Part shown: positions 1 to 8,932 of the stretch, in pieces
Layout of the letters: each line of letters begins with the position of its first letter
Position numbering within the stretch: position 1 is the first letter of the stretch
Assembly: GCF_030866765.1 (NCBI RefSeq)
Contig: NZ_CP133017.1
Coordinates: forward strand, 5,484,501 to 5,548,500
Source of the DNA: Paenibacillus silvisoli
Lineage (GTDB): Bacteria; Bacillota; Bacilli; Paenibacillales; Paenibacillaceae
Length of the DNA: 64,000 nt
Direction of reading: 5' to 3'
Position numbers and translations under genes: made by a program
Notes under the pieces: generated by a model
Told to the model about the DNA's origin: nothing
The model's database searches: none
The model's input: the letters and a program-made list of their open reading frames with translations, nothing else

Positions 1-549
1 GATCTCGATCGCGCGCGCGGTCTGCTCCGGATTATAGCTCGAGATGCCGACGTAAAGCGCTTTGCCGGAACGCACCATGTGATCGAGCGCGCCCATCGTC
101 TCTTCAAGCGGCGTTTCCGGATCCGGACGGTGAGAGTAGAAAATATCGACGTAGTCCAGGTTCATCCGCTTCAAGCTTTGCTCCAAGCTTGCGATCAAAT
201 ATTTGCGCGAGCCCCACTCGCCGTACGGGCCTGGCCACATGTAGTAGCCGGCTTTGGAGGAGATGATCATTTCGTCGCGGTACGGCTTGAAGTCGGCCGT
301 CATCATCTTGCCGAACATTTCTTCCGCCGAACCGGCCGGAGGGCCGTAATTGTTCGCCAGATCGAAATGGGTAATGCCCAAATCGAACGCGCGGCGAAGC
401 ATGGCGCGTCCGTTCTCGTACGTGTCGACACCGCCGAAGTTATGCCACAGACCTAACGAAATCGCGGGCAGCTTCAAGCCTGAGCGTCCGCTGCGGTTAT
501 ACGTCATCGACGCATACCGCTCTTGGTTTGCCGAATAGACCACGTTCAT
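1..549 (-). CDS. Aldo/keto reductase, YghZ/GpR type (3' end off window)
   Basis: The first 183 codons are visible; the C-terminus lies beyond the left edge. The N-terminus (MNVVYSANQERYASM) and the stretch HFDLANNYGPPAGSAEE are typical of the L-glyceraldehyde-3-phosphate reductase-like (YghZ) branch of the NADPH-dependent aldo/keto reductases. The catalytic Asp63 and Tyr68 and the YSHRPD segment carrying the active-site His are present. The start ATG (547-549) follows AAGGAGAG at 550-557. The family reduces small aldehydes such as methylglyoxal and glyceraldehyde derivatives in the cytosol; the substrate here is inferred from family only. The 248 bp upstream hold no gene I can support. Confidence 0.85.
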   Translation of the reverse strand, partial: MNVVYSANQERYASMTYNRSGRSGLKLPAISLGLWHNFGGVDTYENGRAMLRRAFDLGITHFDLANNYGPPAGSAEEMFGKMMTADFKPYRDEMIISSKAGYYMWPGPYGEWGSRKYLIASLEQSLKRMNLDYVDIFYSHRPDPETPLEETMGALDHMVRSGKALYVGISSYNPEQTARAIEI

Positions 550-797
550 CTCTCCTTATTATTGAGCGTATAAAACCCGACAAAGCACCGCTGCGCGTGC
601 GGTTCGTTGTTCCGATCGCTGTTGTCCCTTGAATTTCTTGATTATATGAATGCTTTATCGGTTGAAATTCAGGGACAAAGGCGAACGCTATCGCTTCTAC
701 ACAACGACCGCCCTCTCCGCTTGTGTTCTCGGCTATTCATACGCTCAGAAAATCTCGCCTTAAACCTATTAGATTTTACACCATATACCAATCCCGC

Positions 798-2618
798 TCA
801 AGCTTGGCTCGAAGCAGATGGCACCAGGGAAAGCGTGTAGAACTCGGCCGAGCGAGCGTCGCTTTTGCCGCCGCCGCTGTAGATGACGACTAACAGCGTC
901 TCTTCGTCCGCCGATACGACGCCTTCTTGCAGATAGCGGTTCAGGTTGAACGGCAGCCGTTCGATGACGGCATGCTTCTGGAGCTCCTTCTCGCTCAGAC
1001 CGAGCGCCGCGAACGCCTCCGACACCTCCGCCGGACGGTCGGCAAGACGCTGCATCCAGCCGTTCAGCTCGGCTTTATCCATCGTGAAGTCCCACCATAC
1101 TTTGCGCGGCTTGTAGTTGTGGTTCAGGAAGTAATCCAGCTTCATCAGGCCGAGCGCGACATCCAGCTGCCAGCCGCCGTGTTCTTCGTCCTTGCGAACT
1201 GCATCCGTCTCCGACAGAAACGCCCATAAGCGCGAGAACAGATCCTCCAGCTGATGGCCGATCTTCTGCCAGCCCCGGCCTTCCCAGAAATCGCCGAACT
1301 GCTGGAAGAAGTCGAACGCCGATGGAAACGCCCGCTCGATGAGATAGAGCAGCGCATGATCCATCCGGTGCGCGTTCCAGTACTTTTCAAGCACGTCCTC
1401 GACGCGCTTGATCCGCACGATATCCGAGAACGGCATAATGTCGTTGCCGAGAATTTCGTAAGGCGCGCGGTCCATGTAAATATAGCCGTGCTTGTCCGCG
1501 TCGAGACGCATGCCGGTGCCGCGCAGCATTTTCAAGAAGCCCAACTGAAGCTCCTCCGGACGCAGCTCGAACACGTCATTGAACGTTTTGCGGAACGAAT
1601 CGTAATCCTCATGCGGCAAGCCGGCGATCAAGTCGAGATGCTGGTCGATCTTGCCGCTCTCCTTCACCTTCTGGACCGTGCGGGTCAGCTTGGTGAAATT
1701 TTGGCGGCGCTGCACCGCTTCGTTCGTCAGATCGTTCGTCGATTGGACGCCGATCTCGAAGCGGAAGATGCCCGGCGGCGCATGCTCCGCCAAATAATCG
1801 AGCACCTCGGGGCGCATGATGTCCGCCGTAATTTCGAATTGGAATACGCAGCCTTTATGGTTCTCGATCAGAAATCGAAAGATTTCCAGCGCATAGTCGC
1901 GCTTGATGTTGAAGGTCCGGTCGACGAACTTGATCAGCTTCGCGCCGGAATCGATCAAGTACAGCAGGTCCGATTTGGTCCGTTCCATATCGAAATACCG
2001 GACGCCGACCTCGATGCTCGACAAGCAAAACTGGCAGCTGAACGGACAGCCCCGGCTCGTCTCGAAATAGACGACGCGGCTTGCCAGACGAGGCACATCC
2101 TCCGCAAAACGATGCGGCGAAGGCAGCGTCGCCAGATCGAGCTTAGGCCGCGGCGGATTCACAATGACTTCGAGTCGGCCGTCCTGATGCTCCTTCCGAT
2201 AGGCAAGTCCGAACACCAGATGGAACTTGCGCGTGCCTTGAAGCTCCGTCAGCAGGTGGTGGAACGTCTCTTCGCCTTCTCCGACGACGATGTAGTCCAC
2301 CTGAGGCAGACGCTCCATCCAGAACGGCGTATCGTAGCTGACTTCCGGGCCGCCGAGGACGATTCGGATATCCGGTTTGATTTTTCGCAGCATGTCGATG
2401 ACGGTAATCGTTTCTTCGATGTTCCAAATATAGCAGGAGAAGCCCACCACATCGGGATTGCGGGCGAATAAGTCGGCCACGATGTTCATCGCGGGGTCTT
2501 TAATCGTAAACTCCGCGATATCGATATCAAAATCTTTCTCGCCGTACGCCTTCAAGCAGCGAAGCGCCAGCGAAGTATGGATATATTTTGCGTTTAGCGT
2601 GGAAAGCACAACTTTCAT
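798..2618 (-). CDS. B12-binding-domain radical SAM protein (DUF4080-type C-terminus)
   Basis: This 606-residue protein has an N-terminal cobalamin-binding Rossmann-like domain (about residues 1-140), then a radical SAM core with the iron-sulfur cysteines Cys191, Cys195 and Cys198 in SRGCPFSCQFC. A long C-terminal part resembles the DUF4080 region of this family. Such enzymes use SAM and a 4Fe-4S cluster for methylations or rearrangements. No substrate can be deduced, and no biosynthetic partner lies next to it. The ATG follows AAAGGAAT. It is apparently monocistronic, lying downstream of a terminator at 2690-2764 that ends nothing of its own transcript but separates it from the upstream protease gene. 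Confidence 0.85.
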   Translation of the reverse strand: MKVVLSTLNAKYIHTSLALRCLKAYGEKDFDIDIAEFTIKDPAMNIVADLFARNPDVVGFSCYIWNIEETITVIDMLRKIKPDIRIVLGGPEVSYDTPFWMERLPQVDYIVVGEGEETFHHLLTELQGTRKFHLVFGLAYRKEHQDGRLEVIVNPPRPKLDLATLPSPHRFAEDVPRLASRVVYFETSRGCPFSCQFCLSSIEVGVRYFDMERTKSDLLYLIDSGAKLIKFVDRTFNIKRDYALEIFRFLIENHKGCVFQFEITADIMRPEVLDYLAEHAPPGIFRFEIGVQSTNDLTNEAVQRRQNFTKLTRTVQKVKESGKIDQHLDLIAGLPHEDYDSFRKTFNDVFELRPEELQLGFLKMLRGTGMRLDADKHGYIYMDRAPYEILGNDIMPFSDIVRIKRVEDVLEKYWNAHRMDHALLYLIERAFPSAFDFFQQFGDFWEGRGWQKIGHQLEDLFSRLWAFLSETDAVRKDEEHGGWQLDVALGLMKLDYFLNHNYKPRKVWWDFTMDKAELNGWMQRLADRPAEVSEAFAALGLSEKELQKHAVIERLPFNLNRYLQEGVVSADEETLLVVIYSGGGKSDARSAEFYTLSLVPSASSQA

Positions 2619-2689
2619 GGATCGTCATTCCTTTGGTTTGCATGAATAAAAAGCCTGTCTAACGTTCTTATTGTAACGAATCCGGACTT

Positions 2690-2764
2690 AAAAAAGAAGA
2701 GCGGCCCCCGGAGGCCGCGGCCGCGCATTGCGCAATACCGCTGAACGCCGTGAAGTCGCTCTTC
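2690..2764 (-). terminator. Intrinsic terminator after the stalked protease gene
   Basis: A long GC-rich stem-loop has outer arms GAAGAGCG (2696-2703) and CGCTCTTC (2757-2764). On the minus strand it is followed by a T run (2690-2695). It lies just downstream of the protease stop at 2786. Confidence 0.75.
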
Positions 2765-2785
2765 CATTCTCGCCGCAAGCCCGGC

Positions 2786-4360
2786 TTATGACCGGACGCT
2801 GACGAATACTTTCTCTTTGCCTTGATACGAAATAACCGGGAACTTCACGCGCCACTTGCCTTCTCCGACTGCAGTCACTTCGCCCGGCGCGAAACCGCGC
2901 GGCTCGAAGCTGAACTCCTGATCGTAGTAGACCGTCATCTGAATGATATCGTCCGGCAGCATGCGCCGCAGCTCGTAACCCGTGTTAAGCGCCCACGTGC
3001 GGAGATATTCGCTCGATTCGTGGCCGGATACCATGTAGAACGTCGGGTCGATTTGCGCGTTAATGACAAGCCAGCCTTGCGCATCCCGCGTCACCTCGAT
3101 TTGACCGAGCGCGGTTGACCCCGTGGACGTTTCCACCTCCGAGAACTCGTCCTCGAACAGCTCCTTGATTTTCTCCAGCGATTCGCCCTTCAACGTCTCC
3201 GGCAGGCGGTTCGGCAGAAACCCGATCTTCGTCGGCGGCGTCTCTTCCAAATCGTAAACTAGCATTAATATATTCGTAGAGGAAACGGCAAAATTCAAAT
3301 CAGCCTGCGTGGACTCGATCCCCGCCGCCGTAATGCCGATCAGCTCGCCGTAATCGTTGAACAGGCCGCCGCCGGAGCTGCCGTGGTCAATCGGCGCGCT
3401 GATTTGGTAATATTGGGCGCCATCGTATGTAATATTGCTGATGACACCGTCCGAAATCGTATTTTGGATGCCGAGCGGACTGCCGATGGCTACGACGTGG
3501 TCGCCCTTCGCCGCGCCGATTCCAATTTCGACCGGTTCAATATTAAGCGGCGTCTTCGTTTTCACGATCGCCAAATCATGATCCTCGTTATAACCGACGA
3601 TGCCCTGCAGCTCGATCTCCTTGCCGCCTAGCAGCAGCACGCTGCCCTCGGAAGCGTCGGCGATAACATGATAGTTTGTCAAAATCTCGTCTTTTCCGAT
3701 AACGACGCCGCTTCCCTGCGCCACATCCGTCATGATCATGACGACTTTGCGGTCGTTTTTGGCTACGATTTGGGATGTCGTTAGCGTTTTCGGGCTACTC
3801 GCCTGCTCAGCCTGCTCTTCGGCATCCTGCCGCTTCTTCAGCAGCGCTTCCGCTGACGTAATCGCAATCGTGCGCTTCGCCGCATTGAATTGCACATCTG
3901 CGCCAAGCGCCTCCGCGATAAAACGCAGCGGGACCATCGTTGCCCCTTTGAGCTGCTGCGGCGCTGCCGTCAGCGTGATCGCTTTGCCGTTCTTGACCGC
4001 TTTCTTATTGCCAAGCTGCAGCGAAATCGTCGTGCGCCCTTTGACGGCAATGATCGTTTTCGTCGCCGGCTCCCACGTTACGCTGGCTTTTAGTGCCGTA
4101 AAAATCACGCGCATCGGTACGAAGGTTGTCCCCTTCAACGCCAATGGCGCCGGGTTCAACGCAAGCTTATTGCCATCAATCAGAACGGCGGTCGCGCCGG
4201 CCTGCGGAGCTGCCGCAAAGGCATGGGACGACGATAGTGCCGGCAGCGCCGAAGCCGCTTCAGCTGTAGGCGTTCCGGTAATCGACAACGGTGACAGGAC
4301 GAGCCCTGCAGAAAGAACAGATAAGAGCAGTTTATTCTTTATGTCTCGTTTTAAATTCAC
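2786..4360 (-). CDS. Secreted trypsin-like (HtrA-type) serine protease with copper-amine-oxidase-type stalk domain
   Basis: This 524-residue exported protein begins with a Lys/Arg-rich signal peptide (cleavage probably after AEAA near residue 36). Residues about 58-170 form a copper amine oxidase N-terminal-like domain, with the typical GTTFVPMRVIFTAL and ATMVPLRFIAEALG repeats. A chymotrypsin-fold protease follows, with the triad His231 (NYHVIAD), Asp262 (DHDLAIVKT) and Ser329 (GSSGG). No PDZ domain is evident; the last 170 residues resemble no domain I know. In Paenibacillaceae such stalk domains are common on extracellular proteins. The likely role is envelope or extracellular protein quality control, which is inference. 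Confidence 0.85.
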   Translation of the reverse strand: MNLKRDIKNKLLLSVLSAGLVLSPLSITGTPTAEAASALPALSSSHAFAAAPQAGATAVLIDGNKLALNPAPLALKGTTFVPMRVIFTALKASVTWEPATKTIIAVKGRTTISLQLGNKKAVKNGKAITLTAAPQQLKGATMVPLRFIAEALGADVQFNAAKRTIAITSAEALLKKRQDAEEQAEQASSPKTLTTSQIVAKNDRKVVMIMTDVAQGSGVVIGKDEILTNYHVIADASEGSVLLLGGKEIELQGIVGYNEDHDLAIVKTKTPLNIEPVEIGIGAAKGDHVVAIGSPLGIQNTISDGVISNITYDGAQYYQISAPIDHGSSGGGLFNDYGELIGITAAGIESTQADLNFAVSSTNILMLVYDLEETPPTKIGFLPNRLPETLKGESLEKIKELFEDEFSEVETSTGSTALGQIEVTRDAQGWLVINAQIDPTFYMVSGHESSEYLRTWALNTGYELRRMLPDDIIQMTVYYDQEFSFEPRGFAPGEVTAVGEGKWRVKFPVISYQGKEKVFVSVRS

Positions 4361-4394
4361 TCTGGTTCCTCCATTACTCCCTAAATCTTACATC

Positions 4395-4421
4395 TGTCTA
4401 TCTATCTATCGTATCGTATCA
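4395..4421. repeat. Short tandem tetranucleotide/pentanucleotide tract
   Basis: The upstream region of the protease contains TCTATCTATCTATC followed by GTATCGTATC, a microsatellite-like tract just 5' of the ribosome binding site. Copy-number change here could alter promoter spacing; that is speculation. Confidence 0.5.
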
Positions 4422-4479
4422 CTCGCCCCCTCTTTTGTCTATGAATGACAGTCTGCTAGATACTAGAAAAAAACCAGGC

Positions 4480-5367
4480 CTACTGCTGCTTGAATTCCGT
4501 CGGCGTCAGCCCGGTTTCCTCTTTAAAGTTTCGCGAAAAATAATGCACGCTCGCGTAGCCGAGCCGCTCTGCGATAACCTCCATCTTGTCCCCGCTTAGC
4601 AAATAGTATTTTGCCTTCCGGATTCGCTCGGAGATCAGGTATTGCTTCGGGCTCTCGCCCGTGCATTTGCGAAACAGCGAGGAGAAATAGATGACATGGT
4701 AGCCGCATAGAGCCGCCAGCTCCGCGACGCTCCAGTTTTTCTCCGGCTCCTTGTTGATCGCCAGAAGCGCCGGATCGATCTTGCGCTGCTCCTCCGATCT
4801 CGGACGCTTCGTCAGCTGGTTCCGGGCAATCGCGGCGAGCAGCTCCGTCATCAATGCGCGCATCACGATCGTGTAGCCGGGCTGGCCGTTTAAGTACTCT
4901 TTGACAATGCGCATGAGAATCGGTTCAAGCCCCGGCATCGAGAAGACCGGCGGCAGCTCCAGCTCTTCTGAACCGGCGACGGCAAGCGTATAGCTGCTGC
5001 GAGCTTGCTCGTCCAGCTCGTCCTCGCTGAAATTTTCGATTCCGAATGCGGGGTGAACCGGCGTGAGCGATGCATGGGCAGGCATAAAATGAATGCCGAT
5101 AAACATGCCCTCGCTTCGCATCGTCAGCTTATGAGGGCAATGAGGACCGTAGAGCGCGCCGTCTCCCGGACCTAGCACGAAAATATCGCTGCCGATCTGC
5201 ACCTCCGCTTCGCCGGATTGGATATAGAAGAGCTGGTAATCCGGTATGACGCGGGGTCCCCAGACCATTTGCGCTTCCGCTGCGGCATGGCTGGCGAAGT
5301 TAACGGTTGGCAGCAGGTCTTCAAGCGCTCCGAGCGATCTCGGCTTCGGCTGCGGGGGCGTTGGCAT
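4480..5367 (-). CDS. AraC-family transcriptional regulator
   Basis: The protein has 295 residues, with a cupin-like effector domain at about 30-110 (YQLFYIQSGEAEVQIG, then GDGALYGPHCPHKL) and two helix-turn-helix motifs in the last 100 residues (WSVAELAALCGYHVIYFSSLFRK and AERLGYASVHYFSRNFKEETG). It is transcribed divergently from the phytanoyl-CoA-dioxygenase-like gene with 137 bp between the starts, so it probably controls that gene in response to a small molecule such as a sugar. The ATG has AAAGGAG about 11 nt upstream. Confidence 0.9.
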   Translation of the reverse strand: MPTPPQPKPRSLGALEDLLPTVNFASHAAAEAQMVWGPRVIPDYQLFYIQSGEAEVQIGSDIFVLGPGDGALYGPHCPHKLTMRSEGMFIGIHFMPAHASLTPVHPAFGIENFSEDELDEQARSSYTLAVAGSEELELPPVFSMPGLEPILMRIVKEYLNGQPGYTIVMRALMTELLAAIARNQLTKRPRSEEQRKIDPALLAINKEPEKNWSVAELAALCGYHVIYFSSLFRKCTGESPKQYLISERIRKAKYYLLSGDKMEVIAERLGYASVHYFSRNFKEETGLTPTEFKQQ

Positions 5368-5504
5368 GGCGGTTCAGCTCCTTTTGGACGCACATCCGAA
5401 TGTTTGAAAAGTGCAAAGCCCTGTTCGCTCTATGTAAATACAGCGCTTTCGTTCTGAGCTATGCTTAGTACATAAAACAACGCTTTCAAGGAGGAATCAT
5501 TCCT

Positions 5505-6338
5505 ATGTTAAGTCAAGCACAAATCGAAGAGTTTGAAAACAACGGGTTTCTGAAAGGCGACGTCGTGCTGAGCGACGATGAGGTTGAAGCGCTTCGCGAG
5601 GAACTGGATAAGGTGATGAACGGCGAAACGGTGAAGAAGCCGGTGCTGAACCATAACATGCTGGGATCGGACTCTCCGTACGACAATATGAAAATGATCG
5701 CGAGCGAGAAGGTCGTGCAAATCGTCAACATTTGGCTGGCGAGCGACCGGTTTCTCCAGCATGCGGGCCATCCGCAAATTTGCGAAGAGGTTGCCCAGCT
5801 GACGCATACCAACTCGCTGCGGATTTGGCATGACCAAGTTCAATATAAGCCGCCGGTTACAGGCGGGCCTACCGCTTGGCATCAAGACCACCCGCTCTGG
5901 CCGATCATCCAGCCGGCGGATCTCGTCAGCGCGTGGGTAGCGCTGGACGATGCCGTTATCGAGAACGGCTGCATGTGGATGGTGCCGGGCAGCCACAAAT
6001 GGGGCAACCATCAGCGGTACCTCTCCAGCACGAAGGAGTTTAAGCCGTTCCACAAGCGGCCGGAAATGCTGCCGAACAACGCCGTCGTCGAAGCGGTGCC
6101 GTTCGAAATCAAGAAAGGCCAAGTGGGCTACCACCACTGCCTCACCTGGCACGGCAGCCCGCACAACCGTTCCGAGATGAAACGCCGCGCGATCGCGGTT
6201 CACTACATGCCTGGCCATACGCGCTACGAGCCGATAGGCGAGCATGTCATGCTCTCGTATGTCAACGTCCAGCCCGGCGAGCTTCTGGTCGGCGATCACT
6301 TCCCGGAAGTGTACCGGAAGCAGGGCGTGCAAGTATAA
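5505..6338 (+). CDS. Phytanoyl-CoA dioxygenase (PhyH) family oxygenase
   Basis: This 277-residue protein belongs to the PhyH branch of Fe(II)/2-oxoglutarate-dependent oxygenases. The metal triad reads His126-x-Asp128 (AWHQDHP) and His216 (TWHGSPH), with a nearby Arg that would hold 2-oxoglutarate. The substrate cannot be told; in soil Firmicutes such genes next to AraC regulators often belong to catabolic regulons. AGGAGG sits 9 nt before the ATG. AAACAACGCTTTCA (5475-5488) resembles a degenerate catabolite-responsive element. A strong terminator follows directly. Confidence 0.88.
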   Translation: MLSQAQIEEFENNGFLKGDVVLSDDEVEALREELDKVMNGETVKKPVLNHNMLGSDSPYDNMKMIASEKVVQIVNIWLASDRFLQHAGHPQICEEVAQLTHTNSLRIWHDQVQYKPPVTGGPTAWHQDHPLWPIIQPADLVSAWVALDDAVIENGCMWMVPGSHKWGNHQRYLSSTKEFKPFHKRPEMLPNNAVVEAVPFEIKKGQVGYHHCLTWHGSPHNRSEMKRRAIAVHYMPGHTRYEPIGEHVMLSYVNVQPGELLVGDHFPEVYRKQGVQV

Positions 6339-6342
6339 TTGG

Positions 6343-6382
6343 AACCGAGCCGCGCAAAGGTTTTGCGCGGCTCGGTTTTTTT
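6343..6382 (+). terminator. Intrinsic terminator of the PhyH-family gene
   Basis: CCGAGCCGCGCAAA pairs with TTTGCGCGGCTCGG across a minimal loop and runs into seven T's. Confidence 0.9.
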
Positions 6383-6434
6383 CGGTGATGCGTGCCGCCA
6401 AACTGCCACCTTTCCGCCTATTTCGCTTGCCGAT

Positions 6435-6507
6435 AGCGGATATTCCGCTTTCGGTTGCCAAACTCACCTATTTACTGGCTCGAGAGCGACTATTCCGCTT
6501 TCGTTTG
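6435..6507. repeat. Two 23-bp direct repeats 50 bp apart
   Basis: AGCGGATATTCCGCTTTCG (from 6435) recurs as AGCGACTATTCCGCTTTCG (from 6485) at an offset of exactly 50 bp. Each copy carries the small inverted repeat GCGGA/TCCGC or a relic of it. Together with the 60-bp repeats that follow, this fills the 461-bp gene-free stretch 6339-6799. The rest of that stretch holds only a terminator and a promoter. Confidence 0.75.
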
Positions 6508-6523
6508 ACCGTGACCCGCCAGT

Positions 6524-6683
6524 GCACGTTTTCGTGCTCTCAGTTCATTTTTCCGGCGAATCTGCTGTTGAGAGCATCATTTCACGCGGCACGTGAGAAA
6601 TCTGGTTAATTTATTGTTTAGGCGCACGTTTTCGTGCGCTCAGTTCATTTTTCCGGCGAATCTGCCGTTGAGAGCATCATTTC
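6524..6683. repeat. 60-bp direct repeat, two copies exactly 100 bp apart
   Basis: Copy 1 is 6524-6583 and copy 2 is 6624-6683. They differ at two of 60 positions. Each begins GCACGTTTTCGTGC, which can fold as a short hairpin, and includes TTGAGAGCATCATTTC. No open reading frame is shared, so these look like dispersed non-coding intergenic repeats. Confidence 0.85.
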
Positions 6684-6730
6684 GTGCTTTCAGGTTCATA
6701 CAACACGTCTATCGAAAACTGTCGCCATAT

Positions 6731-6759
6731 TTGTATGACCGTCATACTTCCGGTATAGT
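6731..6759 (+). promoter_or_regulatory. Sigma-A-type promoter of the pseudouridine synthase gene
   Basis: A -35 box TTGTAT (6731-6736) and a -10 box TATAGT (6754-6759) are separated by 17 bp, 40 bp before the start codon. Confidence 0.65.
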
Positions 6760-6799
6760 AAAATGAACAACCAAATTGCCCTAGGAGCGTTATAGATTA

Positions 6800-7942
6800 A
6801 TGAATAACAAGCACCGTTCAAAATCGAATACAACTATGCCGGCGGCCGGCGGCGGACGCACCGAGCCGCGCGGTAAAGCCGGCTCCAACGCTCGCCCGAG
6901 CAATGGCGACAAGCGCAGCGCAACTAGCGGCGCTAGCAGCTCACGAAGCGGCAGCGGCAATCACCGCGGCAGCGCACTTGCATCTCAGCGCGGCAGCGCC
7001 AGCCAGCGCCCTGCCAAGCCAGCGGCGCCTCAACGCAGCGCGCAGCCGGCTCCGGCCCCGAGCCGAAGCTACCAAGTCCAAGAAAGCGCGGAGCTGCTCG
7101 CATTCTTGCTCCAATCCGTGAAGGGCGAAGGCCGCAACGCGATCAAGTCCATGCTGAGCCGCGGGCAAATCGCCGTGGACGGCACACCGCAGAAGGTGTA
7201 CAACTTTATGCTGCAGCCTGGTCAAACGGTCACCGTTTCCAAGGAGCGCATCGTCGAAACGCCTCCGCTCATCGGTCTGACGATTTTGCACGAGGATGAC
7301 GATCTGATCGTCGTCGTGAAAGAAGCCGGCCTGCTGTCGATCGCCTCCGAGCAGGAGTCGGAGCTGACCGCCTACCGGCAGCTGACCGCTCACGTCAGAG
7401 CGGCTAACCCGCGCAGCCGGATATTCGTCGTCCACCGTCTGGACCGCGACACCTCCGGCGTTATGATGTTCGCCAAGAGCGAGCAGGTGCAGCAGCAGCT
7501 GCAAGAGACCTGGCAGGAATCCGTCACGGACCGCACCTATATCGCGCTGGTCGAAGGAATGGTGAAGAAACCGGAGGGCACCATTTCGTCCTATCTCAAA
7601 GAGAGCAAGACATTGAAAATGTACTCGACTTCCAATCCAACCGATGCCCAGCATGCGGTGACGCACTACAAAGCGGTGCAAAGCAACCGGAACTACTCGC
7701 TGCTCGAGGTCTCCCTGGAAACGGGCCGCAAAAACCAAATCCGCGTCCATATGGAGGACATCGGCCACCCGATCGTCGGCGACAAAAAATACGGCTCCAC
7801 GTCCAAAGCGCTGAACCGTCTCGGCCTTCATGCCCGGCTGCTCGCGTTCCGTCACCCCGTAACCGGCAAGTCGATGCGCTTCGAAACCGACATTCCGAAG
7901 ATGTTCCTGGCTCCGTTCAAAGAAGGCTTCCAGCCCAAATAA
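6800..7942 (+). CDS. RluA-family 23S rRNA/tRNA pseudouridine synthase
   Basis: The 380-residue protein starts with about 90 residues of low-complexity Ser/Arg/Ala/Pro sequence. An S4-like RNA-binding segment follows (about 95-150), then the RluA catalytic domain with HRLDRDTSG, whose Asp215 is the catalytic residue, and the RKNQIRVHMEDIGHPIVGDKKYG region. Family members isomerise uridine in rRNA or tRNA; the target site is unknown. The basic disordered N-terminal extension is longer than in typical RluA proteins (about 300 residues) and may aid RNA binding. AGGAG lies 12 nt before the ATG. The WYL gene follows after 21 bp, so the two are probably cotranscribed. Confidence 0.9.
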   Translation: MNNKHRSKSNTTMPAAGGGRTEPRGKAGSNARPSNGDKRSATSGASSSRSGSGNHRGSALASQRGSASQRPAKPAAPQRSAQPAPAPSRSYQVQESAELLAFLLQSVKGEGRNAIKSMLSRGQIAVDGTPQKVYNFMLQPGQTVTVSKERIVETPPLIGLTILHEDDDLIVVVKEAGLLSIASEQESELTAYRQLTAHVRAANPRSRIFVVHRLDRDTSGVMMFAKSEQVQQQLQETWQESVTDRTYIALVEGMVKKPEGTISSYLKESKTLKMYSTSNPTDAQHAVTHYKAVQSNRNYSLLEVSLETGRKNQIRVHMEDIGHPIVGDKKYGSTSKALNRLGLHARLLAFRHPVTGKSMRFETDIPKMFLAPFKEGFQPK

Positions 7943-7963
7943 CGAAGGAGGCCGACCAGTCCC

Positions 7964-8932
7964 ATGTCAAAAGCGGACAACATGCTGGCCATTCTATGGC
8001 TGCTCAAAGCAAACAAGCGAATGACCGCCAAGCAGCTGGCCGATTCGCTGGAGATGCACATTCGTACCGTATACCGCTACATCGACGCCCTCTGCGCGAG
8101 CGGCGTCCCGATCGTGGCCGATTCCGGCCACAACGGCGGCTACAGCCTGCTCGAGCACTTCAAGGAATCGCCGCTCTTCTTCGACCTCGAGGAGCAGAAG
8201 GCGCTCATCCAAGCCGCGCACTTCGCGGAAGAGGCGGGCTATCCATACGGAGATGTGCTGCAGCAGGCCGTGACAAAATTAAAGCGCTACACCAATGAGG
8301 AGCAGCGCAGCGAAATCGAGCGGCATATGGTCGGGTTCGAGGTCGTCAATCCGTCGATGCCCCAGGCGAACGTTGAAGGCTATCTGAAGCAGCTCGAGCA
8401 GTCCGTCGCCGACTGCAGGACCCAGCGTATGGTCTACCAGAAAGGCTTCGGCCTTGAAGCGGAGGAACGCGACATCGACCCGTTCGGACTCGTGCATTGG
8501 CGTGGAAAATGGTACATCATCGCGCACTGCCACCTCCGCCAAACTACGCGCAGCTTTCGCGTCGACCGCATCATTACGCTGTCGGAGACGGATGCGAAGT
8601 TCGAGCGCCCGGCCGATTTTTCAGCCCGCACCTTCCTGCTGCAAAACCTCAAACGGCCAAACTCCGGCGATGAAACGCTGACCAAAGTCGTCATCCATGG
8701 CGGCCTGCAAGTCATCAACGCGCTGTGCGACATGTGGCTGTTCAGCGATACGCTGACTGAACGCACGACGGATTCCGCCAGCTTCATGATGGAGGCGCAC
8801 TTGTTTGAAGCCTACGTCCCCTATCACCTGCTCAGCTTCGGCACCCGCATTACCGTATCGGAGCCTGCCCGGCTGCGCGAGCGGCTCGTCGAAATAGCCG
8901 TCCAGCTGCAGCAGCACCACATGCCGCATTAA
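7964..8932 (+). CDS. YafY-type HTH/WYL-domain transcriptional regulator
   Basis: The protein has 322 residues. An N-terminal HTH_11-type helix-turn-helix (MTAKQLADSLEMHIRTVYRYIDAL) is followed by a WYL domain at about 140-220, with the signature GLVHWRGKWYIIAHC and the RSFRVDRI segment, and a WCX-like C-terminal extension. WYL domains bind nucleic-acid or nucleotide ligands and control DNA-damage, metabolic or defence genes; no target is apparent here. AAGGAGG lies 12 nt before the ATG. Its stop overlaps the stop of the convergent metallo-hydrolase gene. Confidence 0.9.
   Translation: MSKADNMLAILWLLKANKRMTAKQLADSLEMHIRTVYRYIDALCASGVPIVADSGHNGGYSLLEHFKESPLFFDLEEQKALIQAAHFAEEAGYPYGDVLQQAVTKLKRYTNEEQRSEIERHMVGFEVVNPSMPQANVEGYLKQLEQSVADCRTQRMVYQKGFGLEAEERDIDPFGLVHWRGKWYIIAHCHLRQTTRSFRVDRIITLSETDAKFERPADFSARTFLLQNLKRPNSGDETLTKVVIHGGLQVINALCDMWLFSDTLTERTTDSASFMMEAHLFEAYVPYHLLSFGTRITVSEPARLRERLVEIAVQLQQHHMPH

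Noticed and set aside
607-840. Plus-strand frame of 77 codons between the first two genes
   Set aside because: No ribosome binding site, no recognisable domain, and its end overlaps the 3' end of the radical SAM gene on the other strand.
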